Source of the DNA: an uncultured Muribaculaceae bacterium
GTDB lineage: Bacteria; Bacteroidota; Bacteroidia; Bacteroidales; Muribaculaceae
Assembly: GCA_934663645.1 (NCBI GenBank)
Contig: CAKUKR010000037.1
Coordinates: 1 to 22,296, forward strand
Direction of reading: 5' to 3'
DNA length: 22,296 bases
The notes beneath the pieces were generated by a model that saw only the letters and a list, made by a program, of their open reading frames with translations, was not told where the DNA came from and searched no databases. Position numbers and translations under genes: made by a program. The stretch's first letter is position 1; each line of letters begins with the position of its first letter. Shown here one piece after another: positions 7,079-15,146 of the stretch.

Positions 7079-7267
7079 TCACTCGCCAGTGAGTTCAGCG
7101 ACGAGAGCGTCAACTTCGTCATCGCTCATATCTATGCCTTTTCTCTTGATGAGCTTGCAAATACGTGCACGCACGTCTGAGCCTTTTTCAGGGGCAAAGA
7201 GCAGTGCTGCACCGGCGCCAACGAGTGCGCCGCCGAGGAATGCGTAGAGCAATGTCAGATTTTTCAT
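7079..7267 (-). CDS. YtxH family protein (second of a tandem pair)
   Basis: This is a 62-aa protein with a Gly-rich membrane segment (about 8-24, AFLGGALVGAGAALLFAP) followed by EKGSDVR and a charged helical tail. This is the YtxH pattern, G-rich helix then AP-(E/x)KG-x-x-x-R. The family is common in Gram-positive and Bacteroidota general-stress genes, but its biochemical role is unknown. The neighbour at 7283 is a clear paralog: both share LLFAPEKGSD and have the same size. The gap between them is 15 bp, so they form one transcript. Confidence 0.8.
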   Translation of the reverse strand: MKNLTLLYAFLGGALVGAGAALLFAPEKGSDVRARICKLIKRKGIDMSDDEVDALVAELTGE

Positions 7268-7282
7268 ATCCTTAGAAATGTG

Positions 7283-7486
7283 TTAGATGTGTTCTTCGAT
7301 TTTGCCTTCGATTTCGTCCACAAGCTGATCCATCTTCTCCTTCTTCAGGCAGATGCCCTTTTCGCGGAGTACTTCCTTGATTTTCTTTCGCATGTCAGAG
7401 CCTTTTTCGGGAGCGAAGAGCAGGCCGACTGCTGCACCGGCGATTGCGCCGCCGATGATTGCTGAAATTACATGAATCGGTTTCAT
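7283..7486 (-). CDS. YtxH family protein (first of a tandem pair)
   Basis: This is a 67-aa protein with a small membrane helix (about 7-25, SAIIGGAIAGAAVGLLFAP), then EKGSDMRKKI and a lysine/glutamate-rich helical tail (KEKMDQLVDEIEGKIEEH). The fit to the YtxH domain is good over its full length. It is the first gene of the small-membrane-protein group (two YtxH, holin-like, basic protein) that leads into prmA. I could not find a consensus promoter in the 107 bp upstream. Either it is read through from the DUF3332 gene, or its promoter departs from the consensus. Confidence 0.85.
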   Translation of the reverse strand: MKPIHVISAIIGGAIAGAAVGLLFAPEKGSDMRKKIKEVLREKGICLKKEKMDQLVDEIEGKIEEHI

Positions 7487-7593
7487 CGTATTTTCTGTTT
7501 AGTGTTACTATACTTGTTGCATTATGCCTTTCGGCTTACCATATTAACGCGCTACGAGGCACAATGTTTTGGCAGTGTCCGAATAATCGGCTT

Positions 7594-8139
7594 TCAACGC
7601 TGCGCCATGAGCTTGGGCGATGCCATGGAGGCGTATGCCATAACGCCCTCATCGGTGAGAGACACCATGCGGAAGTCTCCCTCAGGGGTAATCATCTTGA
7701 CGTGGCTGTCGTCTACCATGGTCATGAACGGCTGCATCTCTCCATTGAGTTCAACAGACCATGTCTGGCTGTCGGTGTCGAAGTCGAGGCGTGTCTGCTG
7801 GCCTGTGGGTTCGAAGGTTATGGTGTAGCCCTTGCCGTCGCATGCTATCAGGTAGCGGCCCTGCTCGGTGTCTACGGCCTTGACGGAGGCGGTCATCGGG
7901 TTGCTGCCGCTCCAGAACTCAATGGAGTTTAGCACGAGGATGTCTGCGATGCCCGTCACTTCATACACGGGGAGAATCCAGAAGGCGAAGAACACCAGCT
8001 CATTGACAAACTTACTGCCGATCTGGTTGTTCCAGTTCAGTACGCGAGAGGTGAGCGCGAAGCTGCCTATGCAGGAACTGAGTGTCAGCGATGCGCATAC
8101 GGTCAGCAGCACTCCTACGGTCATATAAAACTTTTTCAT
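7594..8139 (-). CDS. DUF3332 family lipoprotein
   Basis: The 181-aa protein starts with a lipoprotein signal (MKKFYM, hydrophobic stretch, lipobox LSSC with Cys23), so it should be lipid-anchored in the envelope. Directly after it come blocks typical of DUF3332: GSF.LT..VLNWNNQIGSKFVNELVF (25-50 region), a hydrophobic segment ending LPVYEVTGIADILVLNSIEFW, and GSNP. The second half is a beta-rich module that reads as a small barrel or sandwich (KGYTITFEPTG, SWSVELNGE-like strands). Function is unknown for the family. It follows mltF by 48 bp on the same strand and precedes the YtxH genes by 107 bp. Confidence 0.8.
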   Translation of the reverse strand: MKKFYMTVGVLLTVCASLTLSSCIGSFALTSRVLNWNNQIGSKFVNELVFFAFWILPVYEVTGIADILVLNSIEFWSGSNPMTASVKAVDTEQGRYLIACDGKGYTITFEPTGQQTRLDFDTDSQTWSVELNGEMQPFMTMVDDSHVKMITPEGDFRMVSLTDEGVMAYASMASPKLMAQR

Positions 8140-8187
8140 CTTGAGTTATTTTGGGTTGGTTGTTATGTTTCACTTGTTTTGCGGCTC

Positions 8188-9594
8188 TCATTCGGGGACA
8201 GTGCGGCGGTACTGCTCGTATGCCCCTAATACCTTGTCAACAAACCCCACAGTCTCTTGTCCACGGAAATACCCATGTTTTACAACAGGGTCGTTGTAGT
8301 ACTGCGGCGTAGTTTTCAGTAACGCCATTTCGCGCACACTGCCGTACCACAGAGAGGGGTTTCGCCCATAACGCCGCGCCAGCGCGATAGCGTCGAGGAT
8401 ATGGCCCAGACCTGAATTGTAAGCGGCTATGACAAACTTGCGCCTCTCCGCCGGGTCTACGATGTGCTTGCGAAGTGACTTGTCTATGTCGGCAAGCGCG
8501 AGTGCGGCTCCGCGCACACTCTGCTCGGGGTCTGCCATGTCTGTCACGGCATACTGCCGTGCTGTCGAGGGCATGAGCTGCATCAGCCCCCTTGCGCCAG
8601 CCCAAGACACTGCTGTGGGGTCAAACCTCGATTCGGTATACGCTATGGCGGCAAGCTGCCTCCAGTCCCAGCCGATGGTTGATGCGTAACGACGGAATAA
8701 CTCTTCATACTTCACGCCGCCCACGGCAGCCGGCCCTCTCGCTGCCGCAATCTGCCGAGCCTCCATTGCGGTCTTTGCAGCGTGACGGTAGTATTTGTCA
8801 TGCAGCCTGTCATAGTCAGCCGCAGCCTCATCTGTCTTTGCCCAAGCGTCGATGCGGTCGGCCAGCTGCTTGTCGTCGTCAGCCACCACCCACGACGACA
8901 CCTGCTCTGTGCTGACGGCTACTGACACATCGATGCCGCCGTAAAGGTCTGCACAAATATCTGCCATGTCCGAATCGGCGACAGTCATGGGCAGGTTGCC
9001 GTCGCTGACCATTCGCACCAGGTCAACGGTCTCGAGGGTGTCGGAGACAACAGCCTCAATGCCTATGCCGCCGCCGAGTTCATCGGCGAGGTTGACCATA
9101 CGGTATTGGTACTTGGAATCTTTCTCCACATACACGGTTTTGCCAATAAGGTCAGGGACGGACCTCACAGTGGCGGCCTTGGGCTGAACCAGCACTTGAT
9201 GGCTCACTGTGTATTTGCCACAGAAGCGGACGTCATTAGCGTATTCGGCTATCCTTGGGACATTGTACGCAATCACGTCGACTTCGCCGTGGCGGAGCAT
9301 GAGCAGCATCGTTGACATGTCTGCCGCCACTTTCAGGTCTACGGCAATGTCATGCGCTTCGGCGTAGCGTGTCAGCAACTCGTAGTCAAGCCCCATAGGC
9401 TGGTCGTGGTACTGGAAATAAGAAGTTGCTCCGTACAAAGTGACCGCCCTAAGTGTGTCCCTTTCGCAGCTATTTCCTGCAGCAGCCGGCGGCTGTCCAT
9501 AGCCTGCGCTGCTGCGGCTGTCAACACAGAACAACACTATGGCCGCGACGAGTGCCGTTGCCAGCGATGCCAGTCCTATGTGGCGCAGCTTCAT
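8188..9594 (-). CDS. mltF: MltF-like membrane-bound lytic murein transglycosylase
   Basis: This enzyme cuts the glycan strands of peptidoglycan between MurNAc and GlcNAc, leaving a 1,6-anhydro end. The 468-aa protein has three parts: an N-terminal membrane anchor or signal (about 8-24), a periplasmic solute-binding-like domain (about 46-275, with GLDYELLTRYAEAHDI and GEVDVIAYNVPR), and a C-terminal SLT domain (about 295-440). In the SLT domain the catalytic acid is Glu321 in AYTESRFDP, followed by GARGLMQLMPSTA (333-345) and AYNSG (391-395). The sequence VLFC at 20-23 is not a good lipobox, so anchoring by the helix is more likely than lipidation. The gene starts 17 bp after purM, so the two are probably co-transcribed. 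Confidence 0.88.
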   Translation of the reverse strand: MKLRHIGLASLATALVAAIVLFCVDSRSSAGYGQPPAAAGNSCERDTLRAVTLYGATSYFQYHDQPMGLDYELLTRYAEAHDIAVDLKVAADMSTMLLMLRHGEVDVIAYNVPRIAEYANDVRFCGKYTVSHQVLVQPKAATVRSVPDLIGKTVYVEKDSKYQYRMVNLADELGGGIGIEAVVSDTLETVDLVRMVSDGNLPMTVADSDMADICADLYGGIDVSVAVSTEQVSSWVVADDDKQLADRIDAWAKTDEAAADYDRLHDKYYRHAAKTAMEARQIAAARGPAAVGGVKYEELFRRYASTIGWDWRQLAAIAYTESRFDPTAVSWAGARGLMQLMPSTARQYAVTDMADPEQSVRGAALALADIDKSLRKHIVDPAERRKFVIAAYNSGLGHILDAIALARRYGRNPSLWYGSVREMALLKTTPQYYNDPVVKHGYFRGQETVGFVDKVLGAYEQYRRTVPE

Positions 9595-9611
9595 GACATG
9601 ACAATGACGGG

Positions 9612-10784
9612 TTAATATTCAAATACGCCGTACTGTGATTTGATAGTCAGGCGTTTCCCTTCGGATGCAGCCTCCACACGTCCTACAATGCGGGCATCGA
9701 TGCCAAATGACTGCGCTGTCTCGATGACCGACTGTGCGTACTCCTGAGGCAGGTAAACTTCAAAGCGGTGTCCCATGTTGAAGACCTTGTACATCTCTTT
9801 CCAGTCCGTGCCACTCTCGCTATGAATAAGCTCAAAGAGCGGCGGTATCGGGAACAGATTGTCCTTGACAACCTGCATCCCTTCGCCAATGAAATGCAGT
9901 ATCTTGGTCTGTGCACCGCCTGAACAATGGACCATGCCGTGGATGTGGCAACGCATCTTCTTGAGCAGTGCGGTGATGACGGGAGCGTAGGTGCGTGTGG
10001 GGGAGAGGACGAGCCTTCCTGCGTCGAGGGGTGAGCCTTCAACAGCATCAGTCAACAAACGTGAACCGGAATAAATCAGATCTTCCGGCACGTTGAGGTC
10101 GCAGCTTTCGGGATATTTCTCCTTCAGATATTTGGCAAACACGTCATGGCGAGCAGATGTCAGTCCGTTGCTGCCCATTCCGCCGTTGTATTCCTTTTCA
10201 TAATTTGCCTTACCGAATGACGCAAGCCCGACTATTACGTCACCGGGAGCGATGTTGGCGTTGTCGATAACATCCTCACGGCGCATACGGCAGGTAACTG
10301 TGCTGTCAACGATTATGGTGCGCACCAGGTCGCCCACGTCGGCAGTCTCGCCGCCGGTGCTGTAGATATTCACTCCCTGTCCGCGCAGCTCCTCCAGCAG
10401 TTCCTCAGTACCATTGATTATGGCGGAAATCACTTCACCCGGTATGAGCAGCTTGTTGCGTCCTATGGTGGAACTCAACAGTATACTGTCTGTCGCGCCC
10501 ACGCACAGCAAGTCGTCGATGTTCATGATGAGCGCATCCTGTGCTATCCCTTTCCATACGGACAGGTCGCCTGTCTCGCGCCAGTACAGGTAGGCGAGGC
10601 TCGATTTTGTGCCGGCGCCGTCGGCGTGCATTATGTTGCAGTACTCCGGGTCTCCGCCGAGTATGTCGGGGATAATCTTGCAGAAAGCCTTCGGGAAGAT
10701 GCCCTTGTCAACATTCTTGATAGCGGCGTGCACATCCTCTTTGGAGGCGGAAACGCCACGGCGGTCATATCTGTTGGATTCCAT
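9612..10784 (-). CDS. purM: phosphoribosylformylglycinamidine cyclo-ligase (AIR synthetase), long form
   Basis: It closes the imidazole ring in purine synthesis: FGAM plus ATP gives AIR, ADP and phosphate. The PurM fold marks are present: DGAGTK (55-60), MNIDDLLCVGA (87-97), GGETADVGDLV (144-154), GMGSNGLTSARH (202-213) and the C-terminal MGHRFEVY region. At 390 aa it is about 45 residues longer than the E. coli enzyme (345 aa). As far as I know this longer, divergent form is usual in Bacteroidota, so I do not take it as a paralog of another function. PurL or HypE-like proteins share the fold, but the N-terminal domain and GGET motif favour PurM. The promoter -7 box lies upstream at 10904-10911. 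Confidence 0.87.
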   Translation of the reverse strand: MESNRYDRRGVSASKEDVHAAIKNVDKGIFPKAFCKIIPDILGGDPEYCNIMHADGAGTKSSLAYLYWRETGDLSVWKGIAQDALIMNIDDLLCVGATDSILLSSTIGRNKLLIPGEVISAIINGTEELLEELRGQGVNIYSTGGETADVGDLVRTIIVDSTVTCRMRREDVIDNANIAPGDVIVGLASFGKANYEKEYNGGMGSNGLTSARHDVFAKYLKEKYPESCDLNVPEDLIYSGSRLLTDAVEGSPLDAGRLVLSPTRTYAPVITALLKKMRCHIHGMVHCSGGAQTKILHFIGEGMQVVKDNLFPIPPLFELIHSESGTDWKEMYKVFNMGHRFEVYLPQEYAQSVIETAQSFGIDARIVGRVEAASEGKRLTIKSQYGVFEY

Positions 10785-10903
10785 GTATTAGGTCGTATTA
10801 TCTTGATATTCAATAGCGTCAACAGAGAACATCGGTTGCTGGCAGCTATGAGGGGAAACCCTGATGCTGACAGTGACCTCTGCGAGCCTCTGCATACTGA
10901 TTG

Positions 10904-10911
10904 CAAAGATA
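10904..10911 (-). promoter_or_regulatory. probable -7 box for purM
   Basis: TATCTTTG (10911-10904 on the minus strand) matches the Bacteroidota -7 consensus. No TTTG is found 19-21 bp further upstream, so the -33 element is weak or absent. The leader to the purM ATG would be about 110 nt. The box also follows a terminator-like hairpin, as expected for the start of a new transcription unit. Confidence 0.5.
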
Positions 10912-10946
10912 ATGTTTTTTGCCGTACCTCACGCTCCTTCTGACTG

Positions 10947-10968
10947 AAAAAACGCACTTGCTGTGCAC
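10947..10968 (-). terminator. intrinsic terminator after the DUF3843-like gene
   Basis: On the minus strand GTGCAC (10968-10963), loop AGCAA, GTGCGT (10957-10952) form a 6-bp stem with two G-U pairs. A run of six U (10952-10947) overlaps the stem base. It starts 8 bp past the stop codon at 10977. The stem is short, but the position and U-run fit an intrinsic terminator that ends the ugd-to-DUF3843 transcript. Confidence 0.6.
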
Positions 10969-10976
10969 GGCGGTGG

Positions 10977-12188
10977 TCAGTCTGCGGTGTAGTAGTGCTG
11001 CAGGTAACAGCGTGCGATGAAATCTGCGTTGTCAGCGACAAGTCTCGTGTCATCGCTGCCGGGGAATGTCGCGTCAGGCAGCCAGCCGTTGTCAAGGCAG
11101 TAGACAAGCAGGTCGCGTGGGCAAAGTCCGCGCACTGTGAGCAGGTCAATGGCGTGCTGGCGTGCGTATTGACGGTCGTATGACGAGTTTTGCGGCGCAG
11201 CTATGCATCGGCTCACGTTGCGGGCCACGAGCATTCCTTTGTCGGGGTTGACGAGCAGCACAAAGTCCTTGTCGTTTTGCAGCTGCGGCAGGTGCTTTTC
11301 TTCTTTGTCCCAGCCGAGAGCGTCGATAAGGAAGCTGTTAAGGTCGTCATAACCAGAGATGAAGCGTATCGGCGAGCCGTCGTTTGCAGCGATGAACGAG
11401 TCATAGTACGGATGCCTGGGCTTTTCCTCGTCAGACGGCTGGCGGCGCGGCTGGCGAGGCAGTTTTCCCTCAGCCACGAGCGACACCCAGTGCGACAGGT
11501 GCAGCGCAAGCGGCCCTGTGGGATGCTCGCTCATGGACTGTTCTAAGGCTTCGCGAATTGCCTCGATGTCGCCGCCCTTTGTCTCGGGGCGGTTGAGTAT
11601 GCCGGAGAGTGTAAGGGCGTATGCCGGAGTGAGCAGCCATGAGTGCATGAAGAGCCAGTTGCCGAGAGAGAAAAGCGTTTCCTGATCGCCCGGGTCGTGC
11701 ATCTCAAGCTCCCGACCGAACACATACCCTTCGGGCATTGGAGCGTTGTCATATTCGCTTTCGAGTATTTCGTAGAGCATCTGCGCGAGCTGACGGATAT
11801 TGCAGTCCAGCGGATAGGTGCGCCGCTGCTTGTCGGAGTACATCGAGGTGGCATACCATAGCATGAACTGCACGTCAGCGAAGTTCAGCTCATAGTCCAT
11901 ATAATCGTCACCGACCTCAAAGAAGGGGAGTGTACGCCTATACATGGCGCGGTTGCGGTCGATGAAAGAACGCCACAGCCCGGCATCGCATATAACGTCC
12001 TGATAATAGCCAGTCAACGCGAGACAAGCGCGTTCGATGACGGAGGTGTGGTACGTTTCGAGCAACCGCGACTGCACGGCCGTGTCTATTAGGCGGCAGC
12101 ACAGGTCGTAGTAATAGCGGTCTGTGGGCTGCTGCTCGGGGTATGAGGGTTGGCGGAGGAGAAATTGCTGGAATGAAAGCTGTGCCAT
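10977..12188 (-). CDS. DUF3843-like protein of unknown function
   Basis: A 403-aa protein with no signal peptide and no membrane segment, so it is probably cytoplasmic. The start (LSFQQFLLRQPSYPEQQPTD then RYYYDLC) and the overall size resemble DUF3843, a family known mainly from Bacteroidales. I recall this only by pattern, so the assignment is moderate. The protein is rich in Tyr, Leu and acidic residues, largely helical, with a Pro/Arg-rich linker in the middle (about 246-262). I see no catalytic motif. The ATG is 7 bp from the ABC ATPase stop, so it belongs to the importer operon. Whether it serves the importer is not shown by the sequence. Confidence 0.65.
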   Translation of the reverse strand: MAQLSFQQFLLRQPSYPEQQPTDRYYYDLCCRLIDTAVQSRLLETYHTSVIERACLALTGYYQDVICDAGLWRSFIDRNRAMYRRTLPFFEVGDDYMDYELNFADVQFMLWYATSMYSDKQRRTYPLDCNIRQLAQMLYEILESEYDNAPMPEGYVFGRELEMHDPGDQETLFSLGNWLFMHSWLLTPAYALTLSGILNRPETKGGDIEAIREALEQSMSEHPTGPLALHLSHWVSLVAEGKLPRQPRRQPSDEEKPRHPYYDSFIAANDGSPIRFISGYDDLNSFLIDALGWDKEEKHLPQLQNDKDFVLLVNPDKGMLVARNVSRCIAAPQNSSYDRQYARQHAIDLLTVRGLCPRDLLVYCLDNGWLPDATFPGSDDTRLVADNADFIARCYLQHYYTAD

Positions 12189-12195
12189 GGCTGTG

Positions 12196-12978
12196 TTATT
12201 TATCGGGAGAGGAGATGAAGTCGTTCTGAGCGGGGTCGAAGGCGATGCCCGGCGTGTCGAAAAGCAGGTCGATGTCGCCTCTGTTGATGATTTCCTGCGG
12301 CGAGCCTGTGATGAAGCGGCGGTCTGATGTGAGCATCCATATCATGTCCGTCATACGCAGAGCCTGGGCTATGTCGTGCGAACTGAACAGGATAGCGCAG
12401 CCGCTGCTGTGGCAAAGGTCGGAGACGAGACGGAGTATCTCGATGCGAGCCGACACGTCGAGAAAAGAGAATGGCTCGTCGAGGATGATGACCTGCGTGT
12501 CCTGTGCCAATGCTCGCGCAATGAGCGCTTTCTGCCGCTCGCCATCGGACAGGCAAGCGACATACTCGTCGCGTTTGTAGTCTATGCCTACTTGTTGAAT
12601 CGCCTTGTCAACAGCAGCTCTGTCTTCATCTCCAAGCCTTCCGAGCGGCCCGGTGTGCGGGTCGCGGCCGAGGCTTACAAGTTCGCGCACGGTGAGCGCG
12701 CCCACCTGCAACGGATCTGTGGTGACAACGGCTACCATTGAGGCAAGCTGCCTGCGAGTCCACGAGGGGAGAGGCTTTCCGGCGAGTGTCACCTGCCCTG
12801 AAATCGGAGGCAGCTCGGAGGTGAGCGTGCGTATCAGCGTAGACTTGCCGACACCGTTCTTGCCGACGAGGGCAACTAACTGCCCGGGCATCAGCGAGAA
12901 GTCGAGATGTTCGAGTATAGCCTTGCGGCGGTAGCCTACGGAGAGACCATGCGCTTGTATGACAGGTGTCGTCTGCAT
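12196..12978 (-). CDS. FecE/BtuD-type ABC transporter ATP-binding protein
   Basis: The ATPase subunit of a type II importer for iron-siderophore, heme or corrinoid. The open frame reaches 13449, but that extension lies over the permease gene. The ATG at 12978 overlaps the permease stop (TGATG) and gives a normal 260-aa protein. Motifs are Walker A GKNGVGKST (39-47), signature LSDGE (143-147, for LSGGQ), Walker B VIILDEP (163-169) and the switch His201 in FSSHD. The Q-loop region reads AVVTTDPLQVG, where a Gln normally sits before the variable loop. I believe related Bacteroidales ATPases share this change. The exact substrate cannot be read from the sequence. Confidence 0.88.
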   Translation of the reverse strand: MQTTPVIQAHGLSVGYRRKAILEHLDFSLMPGQLVALVGKNGVGKSTLIRTLTSELPPISGQVTLAGKPLPSWTRRQLASMVAVVTTDPLQVGALTVRELVSLGRDPHTGPLGRLGDEDRAAVDKAIQQVGIDYKRDEYVACLSDGERQKALIARALAQDTQVIILDEPFSFLDVSARIEILRLVSDLCHSSGCAILFSSHDIAQALRMTDMIWMLTSDRRFITGSPQEIINRGDIDLLFDTPGIAFDPAQNDFISSPDK

Positions 12979-14018
12979 CAGTTGAAGTATTTTAGCCGTC
13001 GGGCATTTACCATTATGTAAATGATTACGGGGACACCGGCAATGGGGGTGATGGCATTGATAGGTATCACCCCGTTGTGCGAGGGCAGCACACTCACGAG
13101 TGCGCACAGAAGCGAAACGGCTGCACCGACAACCAGACACGCCGGTATGAGCGTGAAATGGTTTGAAGTGCTGAAAGCCATTCGGCATACGTGAGGCACT
13201 ATCAGTCCGATGAACCCGATAGGGCCGCAGTAGGCTGTGACAACGGCGGTGATGATGCCAGAGAGCAACAGAACAGCTGTGCGTAACCGTGTAACGCGGT
13301 ATCCCATCGAGGCAAGGTATCTGTCGCCGAGGAGCATGGCGTTGAGCGGCTTGGCATAGAAGACTGTGGCCGCAAGCGGCAACACAACAGCGAGAGTGAG
13401 TATGAGCGATGCCCGCAGGTCTGTGCCAGAATAGCTGCCCAATCCCCATACTACGAATGAACGCACGCTCTCTGCCGGCGCGAAAAAGTTGAGCAGCGAG
13501 ATGACTGAAGAGGTCAGGTAGCTGACCATTATGCCGACGATGAGCAGCGACAGTGGGCTACGCAACATCGATGAGAATAACGAGAGAATGGCGAGTACAG
13601 CAACCGCGCCAGCCAACGCCCCCCCGATGACTCCGAATGTGCCAGCAGCCTCATGTATTGCTGGCAACGACGCAGCACAGAGCAGCACTATAGCCACCCC
13701 AAGCGACGCTCCTGTAGAGATGCCTAGTATAGAAGGACCTGCAAGAGGGTTGCGGAAGACGGTCTGAAGCATAAGCCCGGCAACAGACAAGGCTGCACCG
13801 GCGACTGCGGCAGTCAATGCCATGGGCAACCGCGACTCGAGGACGATAGTACGCCACGCCTCCTTGCTAGTGTCCTGACCGGTTATTACAGCAGTAACTT
13901 CTGAGGCTGGTATGGACACTGCGCCGCAATACAGCATAGCGGCGAAAAGAACCGCCGCTGCAGCTGCAAAGAGGATGATGAACAGTGTCCTGCGTGATGT
14001 CCTGCCACCGTCTGTCAT
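12978..14018 (-). CDS. FecCD/BtuC-type ABC transporter permease
   Basis: This is the membrane subunit of the same importer. The 346-aa protein has about 9-10 hydrophobic helices beginning at residue 10. It carries the family marks ESRLPMALTAAVAGAALSVAG (61-81 region) followed by FRNPLAGPSILGISTGASLG, and near the end GPIGFIGLIVPHVCRM, which contains the coupling-helix region that meets the ATPase. BtuC/FecD-type importers act as a homodimer when a single permease gene is present, as here. The start overlaps the stop of the binding-protein gene (TAATG) and its stop overlaps the ATPase start (TGATG), so the three are translationally coupled. Confidence 0.9.
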   Translation of the reverse strand: MTDGGRTSRRTLFIILFAAAAAVLFAAMLYCGAVSIPASEVTAVITGQDTSKEAWRTIVLESRLPMALTAAVAGAALSVAGLMLQTVFRNPLAGPSILGISTGASLGVAIVLLCAASLPAIHEAAGTFGVIGGALAGAVAVLAILSLFSSMLRSPLSLLIVGIMVSYLTSSVISLLNFFAPAESVRSFVVWGLGSYSGTDLRASLILTLAVVLPLAATVFYAKPLNAMLLGDRYLASMGYRVTRLRTAVLLLSGIITAVVTAYCGPIGFIGLIVPHVCRMAFSTSNHFTLIPACLVVGAAVSLLCALVSVLPSHNGVIPINAITPIAGVPVIIYIMVNARRLKYFN

Positions 14019-15136
14019 TAGCGTGTCATTGGCTTGAAATAGTGCAGATTGCCTGTCCTGCCGGAGAAAATGGCAATATAGTCCTCCAGAAGGCGGTCAG
14101 GGTGGAAGGGCGTTTCCTCAAAGATGAATGTCGCCTGTGTGTTGCAATAGTACACGCCACCCTTGTCAACAGCCAGGAATGATGCGTATCGCGGATCCAT
14201 TTTCAGCAGGGATTCACGTGACAGCTCCTCGCCGAAAACCTGGAGCAACCAGTAGTCAGCATCCTGGGCGCGGTCAAGCACCTGTTCGTATGAAAGGTTG
14301 ACAGACCCGGTGGATTTGTCGTCAGCCCACGGGTAAATGCCTCCGGCATCGGCTATCATGCGGGCTTTGTAACTTGCTCCGCCAGGGACGTACCATACAC
14401 CTTGATACATATTCTCCGTAAGCACCTTGGGGCGGTTGCTGCTTACGGCAACCTGTCCGCACAGGTCGGTATAGTGCTTTTCTACAGCTGCGAATATTGA
14501 GTCTGCTTTCGCACGCTCACCCGTGAGTGCGCCGATAAACTTAATCCATTCAGCACGTCCCAAAGGCGAGTTCTCGAGATTTTCTGCCATTTGTATCACC
14601 GGTATGCCGAGGCGGTCAACGCCTTTGAGGTCCGCACCTTCGTATTGGTTGACTATTATGGCCTGTGGGTTTAGGTCGATGATTTTCTCCGTTGAGGGCG
14701 AGGTTGAAGGGCCAATGTCGGTAACGGTTCCGTTGTCAATGCCGTTGAGGATAAAGGGCAACTTGAAATAAGAGGCATCGGCGACACCCTTGACACACCC
14801 GGACTGCCCCAACTCGCTCATTGCAGCAGCGTGTACTGAGGAGTATACCACAGCAGATTTTACAGGTACAGTTATGACCTGTGCCGATTTGTCGGCTGCA
14901 GGCTTCTCCTCGCCCTCGGGCAGAAGGATGAAGCGTAAAGTCACCTTGGAGGAATCCTGCGGCGAAAGTATTTCTGCCACAGTGTAGCCGTCATGGTCAT
15001 ACATACGCAGCATTTTGGCATACCGCAATACATTCTTGTCACTGTCCGTGCTGGCTTTGCCAGACTTGTTGCCCGTGCAGGCGATGGCGAAAAGCATTGA
15101 TGCGATAACTATCAATGCGAAGCGCAACTGTTTCAT
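14018..15136 (-). CDS. FecB/BtuF-type substrate-binding lipoprotein
   Basis: This is the envelope binding protein of the importer. The frame opens at 15160, but the ATG at 15136 gives a clean lipoprotein signal (MKQLRF, hydrophobic core, lipobox AIAC with Cys20) and avoids overlapping the upstream gene, so I use it (372 aa). An extra segment of about 60 residues precedes the binding fold. The fold itself starts around 75 and shows the two-lobe TroA/BtuF pattern: GVADASYF, a lobe-one segment ending IIDLNPQAIIVN, a linking helix with ALTGERAKADSIF, and a second lobe with KVLTENMYQGVWYVPGG. It resembles iron-siderophore, heme or B12 carriers. No TonB receptor gene and no riboswitch lie nearby to settle the ligand. 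Confidence 0.85.
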   Translation of the reverse strand: MKQLRFALIVIASMLFAIACTGNKSGKASTDSDKNVLRYAKMLRMYDHDGYTVAEILSPQDSSKVTLRFILLPEGEEKPAADKSAQVITVPVKSAVVYSSVHAAAMSELGQSGCVKGVADASYFKLPFILNGIDNGTVTDIGPSTSPSTEKIIDLNPQAIIVNQYEGADLKGVDRLGIPVIQMAENLENSPLGRAEWIKFIGALTGERAKADSIFAAVEKHYTDLCGQVAVSSNRPKVLTENMYQGVWYVPGGASYKARMIADAGGIYPWADDKSTGSVNLSYEQVLDRAQDADYWLLQVFGEELSRESLLKMDPRYASFLAVDKGGVYYCNTQATFIFEETPFHPDRLLEDYIAIFSGRTGNLHYFKPMTR

Positions 15137-15146
15137 ATATTGTTGA

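Noticed and set aside
12979..13449. An N-terminal extension of the ABC ATPase by about 157 residues.
   Set aside because: The extension is rich in His, Cys and Arg, lies over the permease in another frame, and a normal start exists at 12978 in a TGATG joint.
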